Shown: piece after piece, positions 17,490-26,989 of the stretch | Layout of the letters: each line of letters begins with the position of its first letter | Numbering within the stretch: the stretch's first letter is position 1 | Source of the DNA: Maliibacterium massiliense | GTDB lineage: Bacteria; Bacillota; Clostridia; Christensenellales; Maliibacteriaceae | Direction of reading: 5' to 3' | DNA: 64,000 bases | NCBI RefSeq assembly: GCF_900604345.1 | Contig: NZ_LR026983.1 | Location: 1,674,001 to 1,738,000 of the forward strand | Notes under the pieces: generated by a model | What the model saw: the letters and a program-made list of their open reading frames with translations, nothing else | Databases searched by the model: none | What the model was told of the DNA's origin: nothing | Made by a program: the position numbers and the translations under genes

Positions 17490-18113
17490 GTGCCATTTTG
17501 GGAGAAATTCAAACGCCAGGGGCGCGCGCCGCGCGATCAGGTGATGATTGTGGGGCTGGGCAACCCGGGCCTGCAGTACGAGAAAACCCGGCATAACGCC
17601 GGGTTTATCGCAGTGGATGCGCTGGCATCGCGCTACGGCATCGCCTTTAAGATGCACAAGGCCCGCGCGCTGGTGGGCCAGGGTCAGATCGAGGGCCGAC
17701 GGGTGATGCTCGTCAAGCCCCAGACATTTATGAACGCAAGCGGCGAGGCGGTGGGCGCACTTGTGCGCTACTACCGCTTTGGCCCCGCCCAGCTGGTGGT
17801 GCTTTACGATGATATCGACCTGCCCGCCGGCGCGCTGCGCGTGCGTCCCTCGGGCGGGGCGGGCACCCACAACGGCATGCGCTCGGTGCTCGCGCACGTG
17901 GGTGACGAGCACTTTGCCCGCATCCGCATCGGGGTGGGCGCCCCGCCGCGCGGGTACGACCTGGCCGATTATGTGCTGGGCAAGGCGCCCGAGGAGATGC
18001 TCCAGGCCTGCGGGCGCGCGGCGGAGGCGGCCAAGGTGTGGGCGTGCGAGGGCTGCGAGGCTGCGATGCGCGCGTTTAACGGCAAGCCCAAACCGCCCGA
18101 GCAGGCACAGTGA
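17490..18113 (+). CDS. pth: Peptidyl-tRNA hydrolase
   Basis: 207 residues from GTG 17490, with AAGGGGGG 9 bases upstream. GLGNPGLQYEKTRHNAG (residues 22-38) contains the conserved Asn and the catalytic His. FMNASGEAV and YDDIDLPAG carry the other active-site residues. It rescues peptidyl-tRNAs released from stalled ribosomes. About 17 extra residues precede the usual start of the family. It is in the glmU-pth-mfd operon. Confidence 0.96.
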   Translation: MPFWEKFKRQGRAPRDQVMIVGLGNPGLQYEKTRHNAGFIAVDALASRYGIAFKMHKARALVGQGQIEGRRVMLVKPQTFMNASGEAVGALVRYYRFGPAQLVVLYDDIDLPAGALRVRPSGGAGTHNGMRSVLAHVGDEHFARIRIGVGAPPRGYDLADYVLGKAPEEMLQACGRAAEAAKVWACEGCEAAMRAFNGKPKPPEQAQ

Positions 18114-18129
18114 CAATAGAGGGGAAGGC

Positions 18130-21100
18130 ATGAGGCAGGGATTGAACCAGGCGCTGCGGATGCTCTCTGCAGCCCAGCAAATACAGCGGGAAACCGAGGG
18201 GGGCAACACGCCCTGCTCGGTCTTTGGCGTGTGCGAAAACGCCAAAGCGCATTTGAGCGCTACGTTCTGCCAGGATCGTACGGTGCTCATCGTCACCTAT
18301 CACGACGCGCAGGCGCGGCATCTGGCGGCGGACCTTTCCGCGCTGTGCGAGCTGCCCGTACTGCGCCTGCCGCCGCGCGAGCAGGCGGTGCTGGCCGCAG
18401 ACGCCTCCAGCCGCGAGATGGCGGCCCAGCGCCTGCAGGCGCTGGGCATGCTCTCCCATGGGGAGGCGTGCGTGGTGGTGGCGAGCGTGGAGGCGGCGCT
18501 TGCGTATGTGATGGCGCCCGCGCGCTTTCACGCCCACACCCTGGTGCTCAAACCGGGCAAGGTGGTGGACCCGGGCGCGCTGGCCCAGGCGCTCGCCGAC
18601 GCGGACTATGAGCGCGTGGACGTGGTGGAGGGCGCGGGCCAGTTCAGCGTGCGCGGCGGCATTGTGGATATTTTCGGCGTGGGCATGCGCGAGCCGGTGC
18701 GCGTGGAGTTTTTTGACGATGAAATCGACACCATGCGCGCGTTTGACGTGCTGAGCCAGCGCTCCAGCCAGGCGCTGGAAAAGGTGGTGATCTACCCCGC
18801 GGCCGAGGCGCTCATCAGCGGGAGCGAGGCGGCCGAAGCGCTGGAGAAGATTGACGAGGCCTTTGCCCAGCAACGCAAAAAGCTGCGCAGAGACCCCGAC
18901 GCCTGCGCGGTGCTTGCAGGCGTGCAGGAGCGCCTGCACACCCGCCTTGCGCGTGGGGGCAATGTGGAGGGGTATCTGTCGGTGCTGCAGGCGCAGCCGG
19001 CCACGATACTGGATTATACGCCTAAACGCGCGCTTGTGGTGCTCGATGAGCCGGTGCGCCTGCGCCAGCGCATGGAGACCTGCAGCCAGGAGTTTGGCGA
19101 GGCCTTTGCCAGCGCGCTTGCGCAAGGGCGTGCAGTGGCGCAGCAGGCGGCGCAGTTTGCGGACTATGACGCTTGGCTGCTGATGGCAAGGGGGCGCCCC
19201 ATCGTCACGCTGCAGGCGCTTGAGCGCAGCGACCACGCGCTTGCGCCCGCAGCCATCGTGCGCGCCGAAACGCGGGCCATCACCCCGTTTCAGGGGCGGG
19301 TGGACTTTCTGTGCAAGGAGCTGGAGACCTGGCGGCAGGCGGGCATGCGCGTCTTTGTCTGCGCGGGCAGCGAGGGCACGGCCGCGCGGCTCTCCGAGGA
19401 ACTGCGCGCGCGCGGCATCCGCCTGGCGCCTGAAGCGGACGCGCTGCCTGCACCCGGCACAGTCAAAATGCTGGGCGATAAGCTTGCCATGGGCGCCGAG
19501 TATCCGGCCGACAAGCTGGCGATCGTCAGCGCCCAGGAGGTGTTCGTCCAGCACCAGAAGAAGCGCCGCAGAGCCGCGCGAAAAAACAGCCGGCGCATCG
19601 AGGTCTTCACCGAGCTATCGCCGGGCGATTACATCGTGCACGACCAGCACGGCGTGGGCGTCTACGAGGGCGTGGTGCAGATGGTGGTGGAGGGCGCGCG
19701 GCGCGATTACCTGCACCTGCGCTTTGCGGGCACGGACCAGCTCTATGTGCCCACCGACCAGATGGACCGCGTGCAGAAGTATATCGGCGCGCAAGACGCC
19801 GCGCCCCGCTTAAGCAAGCTGGGCGGCAGCGAGTGGAGCCGTACCAAGGCGCGTGTCAAACAATCCATTGCGGATATGGCTGCCGAGATCGTATCCCTCT
19901 ACGCCAAGCGCCAGGCCCTGCCCGGCCACGCCTTTGCGCCGGACACCCCCTGGCAGCGGGAGTTTGAGGAACGCTTCCCCTATGAGGAGACGCCCGACCA
20001 GCTGACGTGCAGCCAGGAGATCAAGCGGGATATGGAGCAGCCCATCCCCATGGACCGGCTGCTGTGCGGGGACGTGGGCTACGGCAAGACCGAGGTGGCG
20101 CTGCGTGCCGCCTTCAAGGCGGTGTCCGATTCCAAGCAGGTGGCAATCCTGGTGCCCACCACCCTGCTTGCCCAGCAGCACTATCACACCGTGATGCAGC
20201 GCTTTGAGGGGTTCCCCGTCACGTGTGAGATGCTCTCGCGCTTTCGCACGCCTGCAGAGCAGAAGGAGATCCTGTCCCGCGTAGCCGACGGCAGTGTGGA
20301 TATCATCGTGGGCACCCACCGCCTGCTTGCCAAGGACGTGCATTTCCACGATCTGGGCCTGCTGATTGTGGACGAGGAGCAGCGCTTCGGTGTGATCCAC
20401 AAGGACAGGATCAAAGCCATGAAGTCCAGCGTGGACGTGCTCACCCTCTCGGCCACGCCCATCCCCCGCACGCTGCACATGTCCATGGTGGGCATACGGG
20501 ATATGTCGGTGCTGGAGACCCCGCCGGAGGAGCGCTTTCCGGTGCAGACCTACGTGATGGAGTATCAGGATGGCGTGATCGCCGACGCCATCCGCCGGGA
20601 GCTTGCGCGCGACGGGCAGGTGTACGTGGTCTACAACCGCGTGCGCTCCATCGAGGGCTATACCCGCCGCCTGCGCGAGCTGGTGCCCGAGGCGCGCATC
20701 GCCTTTGCACACGGGCAGATGGGCGAGGGCGCGCTCGAGGCGCTGATGATCGACTTTATGGCGGGGGATTACGATGTGCTTGTGTGCACCACCATCATCG
20801 AGAACGGGTTGGACATCCCGCGCGTCAACACCATGGTGGTGTGCGATGCGGACCGCTTCGGCCTGGCGCAGCTCTACCAGCTGCGCGGGCGGGTGGGACG
20901 CTCCAACCGCCTGGCATACGCTTACTTCACCTACCGGCGCGACGGCGCGCTCTCCGAGACGGCGGAAAAGCGCCTGCGCGCCATCACGGAGTTTACCCAG
21001 TTCGGCTCAGGCTTTAAGATCGCCATGCGCGACCTGGAGATCCGCGGCGCGGGCAACCTGCTGGGCGCGGAGCAGCACGGGCACATGTCCGCGGTGGGCT

Positions 21101-21627
21101 ACGAGATGTATTGCCGGCTGATGGACGAGGCGGTGCAGCTGCTGCGCGGCAAGGCGCCCGAGGCAAAGGTGGATACGCGCATCGACGTGGCGCTGGAGGC
21201 ATACATTCCCGAGGACTATATTCAAAACGAGCAGCTCAAAATCCAGGCCTACCAGCGCATCGCCGCGGTGGACTCGGATGAGGCGGAGCAGGACGTGGTG
21301 GAGGAGTTGATCGACCGCTACGGGGAGCCACCTGCGGTTGTGCTCCATTTGCTGAAGATCGCACGCCTGCGCGCGCGCGCCTCCAGCACGGGCGTGCTCG
21401 TGCTCACCCAAAAGCAGGGCCAGCTGGAGATGCGCTTAAGCGAGCAGGCGCCCATCGACGGCCAAGCGCTCTTTGACGTGCTTGCGCACACGCGGGGCCT
21501 TTCCTACGTGCGCGGGGTGCGCCCCATCCTGCGCCTGGTGCGCAAGGGTGCGGACGCGCGCGCGCTTCTGGACACATGTATGGATATCCTGGCGAAAATT
21601 CGGATTTGCCAAACGCCGTGTGTATGA
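18130..21627 (+). CDS. mfd: Transcription-repair coupling factor
   Basis: 1165 residues, the usual Mfd size. The N-terminal UvrB-like module is followed by the RNA polymerase interaction domain (GDYIVHDQHGVGVYEG, near 500). A RecG-like translocase follows, with Walker A GDVGYGKTE near 647, DEEQRFG near 748 and LSATPIPRTLHM near 774. The C-terminal autoinhibitory domain is present. Mfd removes stalled RNA polymerase and recruits UvrA. The ATG at 18130 follows GGGGAAGG; the open frame continues upstream inside pth but that part is not coding. Confidence 0.97.
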   Translation: MRQGLNQALRMLSAAQQIQRETEGGNTPCSVFGVCENAKAHLSATFCQDRTVLIVTYHDAQARHLAADLSALCELPVLRLPPREQAVLAADASSREMAAQRLQALGMLSHGEACVVVASVEAALAYVMAPARFHAHTLVLKPGKVVDPGALAQALADADYERVDVVEGAGQFSVRGGIVDIFGVGMREPVRVEFFDDEIDTMRAFDVLSQRSSQALEKVVIYPAAEALISGSEAAEALEKIDEAFAQQRKKLRRDPDACAVLAGVQERLHTRLARGGNVEGYLSVLQAQPATILDYTPKRALVVLDEPVRLRQRMETCSQEFGEAFASALAQGRAVAQQAAQFADYDAWLLMARGRPIVTLQALERSDHALAPAAIVRAETRAITPFQGRVDFLCKELETWRQAGMRVFVCAGSEGTAARLSEELRARGIRLAPEADALPAPGTVKMLGDKLAMGAEYPADKLAIVSAQEVFVQHQKKRRRAARKNSRRIEVFTELSPGDYIVHDQHGVGVYEGVVQMVVEGARRDYLHLRFAGTDQLYVPTDQMDRVQKYIGAQDAAPRLSKLGGSEWSRTKARVKQSIADMAAEIVSLYAKRQALPGHAFAPDTPWQREFEERFPYEETPDQLTCSQEIKRDMEQPIPMDRLLCGDVGYGKTEVALRAAFKAVSDSKQVAILVPTTLLAQQHYHTVMQRFEGFPVTCEMLSRFRTPAEQKEILSRVADGSVDIIVGTHRLLAKDVHFHDLGLLIVDEEQRFGVIHKDRIKAMKSSVDVLTLSATPIPRTLHMSMVGIRDMSVLETPPEERFPVQTYVMEYQDGVIADAIRRELARDGQVYVVYNRVRSIEGYTRRLRELVPEARIAFAHGQMGEGALEALMIDFMAGDYDVLVCTTIIENGLDIPRVNTMVVCDADRFGLAQLYQLRGRVGRSNRLAYAYFTYRRDGALSETAEKRLRAITEFTQFGSGFKIAMRDLEIRGAGNLLGAEQHGHMSAVGYEMYCRLMDEAVQLLRGKAPEAKVDTRIDVALEAYIPEDYIQNEQLKIQAYQRIAAVDSDEAEQDVVEELIDRYGEPPAVVLHLLKIARLRARASSTGVLVLTQKQGQLEMRLSEQAPIDGQALFDVLAHTRGLSYVRGVRPILRLVRKGADARALLDTCMDILAKIRICQTPCV

Positions 21628-21635
21628 CGTATAAT
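21606..21635 (+). promoter_or_regulatory. Sigma-A-type promoter for the foldase gene
   Basis: TTGCCA (21606-21611), 18-base spacer, TATAAT (21630-21635). It overlaps the last codons of mfd. Confidence 0.65.
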
Positions 21636-21714
21636 AATCTGTATATGACCGCAGGCATTGCAATCGCGCCTGTGGCAACGGCAAAACTGATGATTTGGGA
21701 GCGTGTAAGAACCG

Positions 21715-23043
21715 ATGCATAAACGACTGATGGCGGTGCTTGCGGCACTGCTGATGCTTGTCTCCATGCTGCTGATGGTGGGCTGCGATTTTGTGGAGGT
21801 AGACCCCAAGCGGGATTTGGATACGGTGCTTGCCAAGGTGGGCGGCGAGGTCATCACCAAGCGCATGATGTTCAATATGTTCGACCGGCAGAAGGGCGAT
21901 ATGGGCATCACCGATGAGGACGAGCTCAGCGACAAGTACGTCGATACCATGCGCAGCATCCAGAAGATCGTGCTGGACAACATGGTGGACGACATCGTGC
22001 GCAGGGACCTGGCCAAGGGCCTGGGCATGTATCCGCTGACCGAGGAGCAGCAGGCCAAGGTCACCGAAAAGATGGCGGAATACCGCCAGAAGCGCGTGGA
22101 CAGCGTGATGAACCTGTATAATCAGATCGATATCCAGGATAAGACCTCCGGCCAGAGCGCGGATGTGGATAAGGAAAAGATCGCCAACGAGGCGGTGGAC
22201 ATGCAGATGGCGCAGAATTACTGCTTCAGCGAGGAGATGGACCGCCGCGTGGCCGAAAACGAGGTCATCAAGGAGATGCTCGAGGAGCACTACACCAAGG
22301 ACGTCACGTTGACGGACGAGGAGCTCAAGCAGGAGTACGACGAGCTGCTGGAGATGCAGAAGACCGACTTTAAGGAGGATACCACCTGGGTGGTGCGCTT
22401 TTTGACGGTGGAGTCCTTCCAGGAGGACGTGCTCGTGTACTACCCCGGCGATGTGGTGCGCGTCAACCAGATCTTCATCCCCATCGACGAGACCAGCCAG
22501 GCGGCCATCCGCCAGCTGCGCACCAATGGGGAGAGCGCGCAGGCGGATACCATGCGCGACGAGGCGCTGGAAAAAGTCAAGGACCAGGCTCAAGAGGCGT
22601 ATGACAAGGCCAAGGCGGGCGAGGATTTCAATAAGCTCATGGATACCTATAACCAGGACCCAGGCATGCAGACCGAGGAGCAGCGCAAAGAGGGGTATGT
22701 GGTCGCCAAACACAGCACCAACTATATCACCGAGTTCCGCGATGCGGCGGTCAAGCTGACCAAGGTGGGCGAGATTTCCGATCTGGTGGCAAGCGATTCC
22801 GGTTACCATATCATCATGGCCACCGAGGTGTTCCCCGAGCGCGTGCTTCCCTTTGAAGAGGTGGAGGACAAGCTGCGCACCAAAAAGACCAACGATAAAA
22901 AGAGCCAGACCTTCCTGGACGTGGTGAGCGCCCGCCGCGATGAGATGGACCCCAAGGTCTATTACAAGCGCCTGGCCAAGGGCAACTACACCACCCTCAA
23001 CATTGAGGACAAGAACCTTCTCTTTGAGACGGACGGCAAATAA
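21715..23043 (+). CDS. prsA: PrsA/SurA-like peptidylprolyl isomerase lipoprotein
   Basis: 442 residues. The N-terminal signal peptide ends in a lipobox, LLMVGC, with the lipidated Cys at 24. A helical SurA-N/PrsA chaperone region is followed by a parvulin domain (about residues 245-390: GDVVRVNQIFIP, EDFNKLMDTYNQDPG, GEISDLVASDSGYHIIM). A charged insertion splits the start of the parvulin fold. It should help proteins fold outside the membrane. The ribosome site is weak. mfd followed by a PpiC-type gene is common in Clostridia. Confidence 0.85.
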   Translation: MHKRLMAVLAALLMLVSMLLMVGCDFVEVDPKRDLDTVLAKVGGEVITKRMMFNMFDRQKGDMGITDEDELSDKYVDTMRSIQKIVLDNMVDDIVRRDLAKGLGMYPLTEEQQAKVTEKMAEYRQKRVDSVMNLYNQIDIQDKTSGQSADVDKEKIANEAVDMQMAQNYCFSEEMDRRVAENEVIKEMLEEHYTKDVTLTDEELKQEYDELLEMQKTDFKEDTTWVVRFLTVESFQEDVLVYYPGDVVRVNQIFIPIDETSQAAIRQLRTNGESAQADTMRDEALEKVKDQAQEAYDKAKAGEDFNKLMDTYNQDPGMQTEEQRKEGYVVAKHSTNYITEFRDAAVKLTKVGEISDLVASDSGYHIIMATEVFPERVLPFEEVEDKLRTKKTNDKKSQTFLDVVSARRDEMDPKVYYKRLAKGNYTTLNIEDKNLLFETDGK

Positions 23044-23058
23044 AGGCCTGCGCTTCAA

Positions 23059-23087
23059 ACGCCGCATGCGCGCATGCGGCGTTTTTT
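23059..23087 (+). terminator. Terminator after the foldase gene
   Basis: ACGCCGCATGC (23059-23069) pairs with GCATGCGGCGT (23072-23082), followed by TTTTTT. Confidence 0.85.
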
Positions 23088-23585
23088 GTATCGCCGGACC
23101 AGGCGCGGGCAATGGCTGAGATGCGCGCGACCGCTTTGCTGGCAAGCCATAAAACAAAGTGGATGCGAAAACACGAGGACAGAATGTGCGCGAAGGGCGG
23201 CTAGGGTCATGTGTAAAAATGGCAGACATCCGTCAAAGTGCGCTACACACAAACATGCACGGGCGTTGACGGCATGACGCGCCTTAAAATGTGCGACAAT
23301 TGGCAGCGCGATGCATAAAAAGCATGCGGGGGCGGCGCGCCGCGCAAATCCGCACAGACGCATGGCGGGGGATATGTAACAACGCGCGGGCGCCCGCCGC
23401 AGCGCGCAGGGGGCTGCCCCTGCCGCGCTATGCGCATGCCCGCTCGTTTCTGCCCTGTTGGGGAAAAGGGCGCGAAAAAAACGCCCTCTTTTGCGCATTT
23501 TGACGCGCGTGCTTGTCTTTAAAGTGCTATAATGATACAAGATTTGCATGGTATATTTTAAGAATGTTCAGGAGGATGACCACGT
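23088..23585. other. Gene-free gap at the left edge of the accessory block
   Basis: About 500 bases with no gene I can support. ORFs on both strands lack ribosome sites and have low-complexity translations. The only signals are a weak hairpin with a short T run near 23467-23490 and the promoter at 23525-23533. It may be decayed DNA or hold an unrecognised small RNA. Confidence 0.5.
23525..23533 (+). promoter_or_regulatory. Extended -10 promoter for the 4-hydroxybutyrate dehydrogenase gene
   Basis: TGCTATAAT is an extended -10 (TGnTATAAT). No -35 at the usual distance was found; TTGACG lies 22 bases upstream of the -10. Confidence 0.55.
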
Positions 23586-24701
23586 ATGCGCCTGCTGTCT
23601 CTGAAACCGGAACTCTATACGTTCGATACCTTCGCCGCGTTTGCCAAGGAGTTTCACCTGGGCGCGGGCGATCTGCTCTTTACCAACGCCTTTTTGTATG
23701 CGCCGTATATGCAGCCGCTTGATCTGGGGTGCGACGTGCTCTTTCAGGAGCAGTACGGCAAGGGCGAGCCCAACGATCAGATGATCGACGCGGTGCGCGC
23801 CGATATGCAGAAGAAGGCGTACAGGCGCATCATCGCCATCGGCGGGGGCACGGTGATCGATATCGCCAAAGTCATCGCCCTGGCGGATGTGACAGACACC
23901 CAGGCGCTTTTTGAAGGCAAAATCACGCCCAGGCGCACGGTGGAGCTGGTCATCGTGCCCACCACCTGCGGCACGGGCAGCGAGGTGACCGCGCTGTCTA
24001 TTGTGGAGATCCGTGCGCTGCACACCAAGCTGGGCCTGCGATCGGACGCGCTGCTGCCCGATCAGGCGGTGCTGATCCCCGAGCTGCTGCGCAGCCTGCC
24101 CTATCCCTTCTTTGTCTACAGCTCCATTGACGCGCTGATCCACGCCACCGAGTCCTATGTATCGCCGAACGCCACGCCCTTCACCCGGCTTTTGAGCGTG
24201 CAGGCGATGCGCATGATCCTTGGGGGCTACCGCTATATGCTCGATAACGGCGCGGAGGCGCGCGCGGACAAGCTGGACGATTTTTTGCTGGCGTCGCTTT
24301 ACGCGGGCATTGCCTTTGGCAACGCGGGCGTGGGCGCCGTGCACGCGCTCTCCTACCCGCTGGGCGGCAACTACCACGTGCCCCACGGGGAGTCCAACTA
24401 CGCCTTTTTTACCGAGGTGTTTCGCACCTACCAGCGTCTGGCCCCGGGCGGCGCGCTGGCAGAGGCCAACCAGATCCTCGCGGATATTTTGGGATGCACG
24501 GCGGATGTGGTTTACGAGCAGCTGGAGCAGACGCTTTCCGGCCTGCTTGTGCGCAAGCCGTTGCGCGCCTACGGCATGCGGCGCGAGGAGATCGACGCCT
24601 TTACCCAGAGTGTGCTGACGACCCAGCAGCGCCTGCTCAAGACCAGCTACGTGCCGTTGGATGAGGCGCAGATCCGCGCCATCTACGCGGCGCTCTACTG
24701 A
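23586..24701 (+). CDS. 4hbD: Iron-containing alcohol dehydrogenase, 4-hydroxybutyrate dehydrogenase type
   Basis: 371 residues. The protein closely follows, from memory, Clostridium kluyveri 4-hydroxybutyrate dehydrogenase in length and in many blocks: FLYAPYMQPL, GGGTVIDIAKV, VPTTCGTGSEVT, SSIDALIHATESYVSPNA, AGIAFGNAGVGAVHALSYP and GGNYHVPHGE. The metal-binding Asp and three His residues are present. The enzyme interconverts succinate semialdehyde and 4-hydroxybutyrate with NAD(H), a step in routes to butyrate. AGGAGG lies 10 bases before the ATG. No other genes of that pathway are in the window. Confidence 0.85.
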   Translation: MRLLSLKPELYTFDTFAAFAKEFHLGAGDLLFTNAFLYAPYMQPLDLGCDVLFQEQYGKGEPNDQMIDAVRADMQKKAYRRIIAIGGGTVIDIAKVIALADVTDTQALFEGKITPRRTVELVIVPTTCGTGSEVTALSIVEIRALHTKLGLRSDALLPDQAVLIPELLRSLPYPFFVYSSIDALIHATESYVSPNATPFTRLLSVQAMRMILGGYRYMLDNGAEARADKLDDFLLASLYAGIAFGNAGVGAVHALSYPLGGNYHVPHGESNYAFFTEVFRTYQRLAPGGALAEANQILADILGCTADVVYEQLEQTLSGLLVRKPLRAYGMRREEIDAFTQSVLTTQQRLLKTSYVPLDEAQIRAIYAALY

Positions 24702-24707
24702 CGCACG

Positions 24708-25595
24708 GTGGATATGCAGGCCTGCCGGCTGTGCCCGCGCGCATGCGCCGCGCCGCGCAGCGCGGCGCAAGGGTCGGGCTGGTGCGGCATGGGCACGGAT
24801 CCGGTGGTGGCGCGCGCGGCGCGGCACGATGGGGAGGAGCCCTGCATCAGCGGGGTGCGCGGCTCGGGCGCGGTGTTCTTTGCGGGCTGCACGCTGCAGT
24901 GTGTCTTTTGCCAGAACGCGCCCATCAGCCACGGCCGCAGGGGCAAGCGCATCACAAGCGCGCGCCTGGCAGAGATTTTTGACGCGCTGGCCGGGCAGGG
25001 GGTGCACAACCTCAACTTGGTGACGGCCACCCACTTTGTGCCCGCGGTGGTCGAGGCGCTTGATATGCGCAGAAACACGCTGCCCGTGGTGTACAACTGC
25101 GGGGGCTATGAGATGCGCGAGACCATCGAGGCGCTGCGCGGGCACGTGGACGTCTATCTGCCTGACCTCAAATATCTCGATACGGACCTTGCGGCGCGCT
25201 ACAGCCACGCGCCCGACTATCCGCAGCGCGCTGCGGAGGCAATCCTGGCGATGTGCGCGCAGGTGGGTCCGCCCCGGCTGGATGTGCGGGGCATGCTGGT
25301 GCGCGGGGTGATGGTGCGCCACCTGGTGCTGCCCGGGCATGTGGAAAACAGCCTGCGTGTGCTGGATTGGATGGCTAATCACCTGCGCGGAAGGGCGTAT
25401 TTGAGCCTGATGGCCCAGTACACGCCCTTGGGCGCGGCGCGCGCCATGCCCCCCATCGATCGGCCGCTTGCGGCGGCGGAATACCAGCGGGTGCTCTCCC
25501 ATCTGGAGGCGCTGGGCTGGCAGGACGGCTACACCCAGTCGCTGGAGGCAAGCGGCACGGAGATGATTCCCGATTTCTCGCTGCAGGGCGTGTAG
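24708..25595 (+). CDS. Radical SAM protein, PflX-like putative activating enzyme
   Basis: 295 residues. The iron-sulfur motif CTLQCVFC (Cys 61, 65, 68) has the CX3CX2C spacing of radical SAM enzymes. The N-terminal CRLCPRAC and GWCGMG cysteines are typical of the PflX group, annotated as putative pyruvate formate-lyase activating proteins. NLVTATHF and YNCGGYE also fit. The substrate is unknown. The GTG at 24708, 6 bases after the dehydrogenase stop, or ATG 24714 is the start; with no ribosome site it probably depends on translation of the gene before. Confidence 0.8.
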   Translation: MDMQACRLCPRACAAPRSAAQGSGWCGMGTDPVVARAARHDGEEPCISGVRGSGAVFFAGCTLQCVFCQNAPISHGRRGKRITSARLAEIFDALAGQGVHNLNLVTATHFVPAVVEALDMRRNTLPVVYNCGGYEMRETIEALRGHVDVYLPDLKYLDTDLAARYSHAPDYPQRAAEAILAMCAQVGPPRLDVRGMLVRGVMVRHLVLPGHVENSLRVLDWMANHLRGRAYLSLMAQYTPLGAARAMPPIDRPLAAAEYQRVLSHLEALGWQDGYTQSLEASGTEMIPDFSLQGV

Positions 25596-25624
25596 ACGGC
25601 GCGTCCCTGCGCCCCTGGTAAAAA

Positions 25625-25660
25625 ACAGCGCGGCGATGATGCCATCGCCGCGCTGTTTGT
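25625..25660. terminator. Bidirectional terminator between the radical SAM gene and the cupin remnant
   Basis: A 14-bp perfect stem (25625-25638 with 25643-25656). TTTGTGTGTT follows on the plus strand and a T-run on the minus strand. Confidence 0.75.
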
Positions 25661-25663
25661 GTG

Positions 25664-25994
25664 TTAGTAAGCCGTCACCACGGTAAAGAGCACCAAGTCT
25701 GCATCGCCGTCATGGACGATGCTGTGTTCGGCGCCCTTGGGGCAGTCGTGGTACGCGCCGGGCTGGAGCGTCTCGCGCGCCTGATCGCACATTACCGTTC
25801 CAACGCCCTGGACCACGTAGCTGCTTTCGCTGCTAGCACTGTGCGTATGGAGGCCGGTGGACGCGCCCATCGGGGAGGTGCCGCACATGGCTCTATGCGG
25901 CGCCGTCCATCAACATCGGGGCGGTTGCGACGCCGCCCTTGCCGCCGTTTCAAAGCGCAACGGCCGCCCCGCGCGCGATCTTGCAGGCAAGCAA
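25664..25994 (-). pseudogene. Cupin-domain protein, decayed
   Basis: The downstream part (from the ATG at 25888) encodes a good cupin barrel with metal-type His motifs: GLHTHSASSESSYVVQG and KGAEHSIVHDG. The usual N-terminal strand of the family appears in another frame upstream as NGGKGGVATAPMLMDGAA. It is preceded by an in-frame TGA and followed by a TAG. A GGGAGG site with a possible TTG start at 25994 lies just after lgt. The gene has therefore at least one stop and one frameshift. The 74-residue remnant alone would lack part of the barrel. Confidence 0.65.
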
Positions 25995-26014
25995 CCTGCG
26001 TCACCCTCCCGTGC

Positions 26015-26926
26015 TTACGGTGTGGTGTTCTTCGCTGCATCCGCAGGAGGCGCTTCCTCCTTCTGGGAGCCTTGCTGCAACGAGGGCTGCTGCGCGGGCG
26101 CGTCCTCCGTCGCGCTGACCGCGGACGTGCCGCTGCCGGCCTGCTTTTGCCGCTTGGTGCGCCTGCCGAAGGGATAGAGATAGAAGAACAGCCCCACGGG
26201 GACCAGCAGGATGCTGATCCACTGGGAGGTGGATACCCCCAGCAGGAAGCCGCGGATGGCGTCGTAGCGGAAAAACTCCAGGATAAAGCGCTCCACCGCG
26301 TAGCAGATCAGGTACACGCCAAGCACCCGCCCTGCCTTGCGGGCCTTGCGCATATAGAGCATCAGGCCGATGAAGAGCACAAGGTTCATGCCGGCCTCCA
26401 ACAGCTGGATGGGGAAGAGCGCCACGTTGTGCGGCGCCACCGGCGAGTTGTTGAAGTACAGGCCCCAGGGCGGGTCCATAGGCCGGCCGTAGCAGCAGCC
26501 CACCATAAAACAGCCCACCCTGCCGATGGCGTGCATCAGCGGCACGGAGGGGATGAGTAGATCCACCATGTCCCAAACGGGCACCTTGTACTGCCGAAGA
26601 TAGATGAACATGCCGATCAGCCCGCCGATCAGCCCTCCGTAGAACACAAACCCGTAGGAAAACAGCGCGCCGACGCTCTCCCAGCTGGAAAAAATCTGGC
26701 CGGCGTTCTCGATGATCTGGGGCAGGACGGTGATCCAGTACAGCAGCTTGGCACCTATAAAGGCGCCCAGGCCGGTGTAGGTGGCGCAGAAGAGCACATC
26801 CTCAGCCTTGACGCGGGTGCGCCTGGCGCGCAGCATGGCGATGCCCACGCCCAGCGCCACGCCTGTGACGATCATCAGGCCGTACATGGGCACGGTGACA
26901 GAACCAATTTTCAGGAATGGATACAA
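26015..26926 (-). CDS. lgt: Prolipoprotein diacylglyceryl transferase
   Basis: 303 residues from TTG 26926, with GAGGGG about 7 bases upstream. The Lgt signature HAIGRVGCFMVGCCYG (about 132-147) and YGFVFYGGLIGG match the family, with several membrane helices. Lgt puts diacylglycerol on lipobox cysteines, here needed by PrsA and the transglutaminase lipoprotein in this window. The last 35 residues are a hydrophilic Ala/Pro/Glu/Gln-rich tail beyond the normal end. It is downstream of a hairpin and its own promoter. Confidence 0.95.
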   Translation of the reverse strand: MYPFLKIGSVTVPMYGLMIVTGVALGVGIAMLRARRTRVKAEDVLFCATYTGLGAFIGAKLLYWITVLPQIIENAGQIFSSWESVGALFSYGFVFYGGLIGGLIGMFIYLRQYKVPVWDMVDLLIPSVPLMHAIGRVGCFMVGCCYGRPMDPPWGLYFNNSPVAPHNVALFPIQLLEAGMNLVLFIGLMLYMRKARKAGRVLGVYLICYAVERFILEFFRYDAIRGFLLGVSTSQWISILLVPVGLFFYLYPFGRRTKRQKQAGSGTSAVSATEDAPAQQPSLQQGSQKEEAPPADAAKNTTP

Positions 26927-26954
26927 AGCGTTCCCCTCTTTTCTCCCAATAACG

Positions 26955-26989
26955 CATACAAGCAAACGGCAGAACCGTTTGCTTGTATG
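26955..26989. repeat. 15-bp inverted repeat in the lgt leader
   Basis: CATACAAGCAAACGG (26955-26969), a 5-base spacer, then its exact complement (26975-26989). Reading the minus strand it lies between the probable lgt promoter and the lgt start and has no T run behind it. An operator or a 5' mRNA hairpin fits better than a terminator. Confidence 0.65.

Noticed and set aside
23055..23549. A minus-strand gene in the gap before 4hbD
   Set aside because: No ribosome site, biased composition, overlap with a terminator and a promoter.
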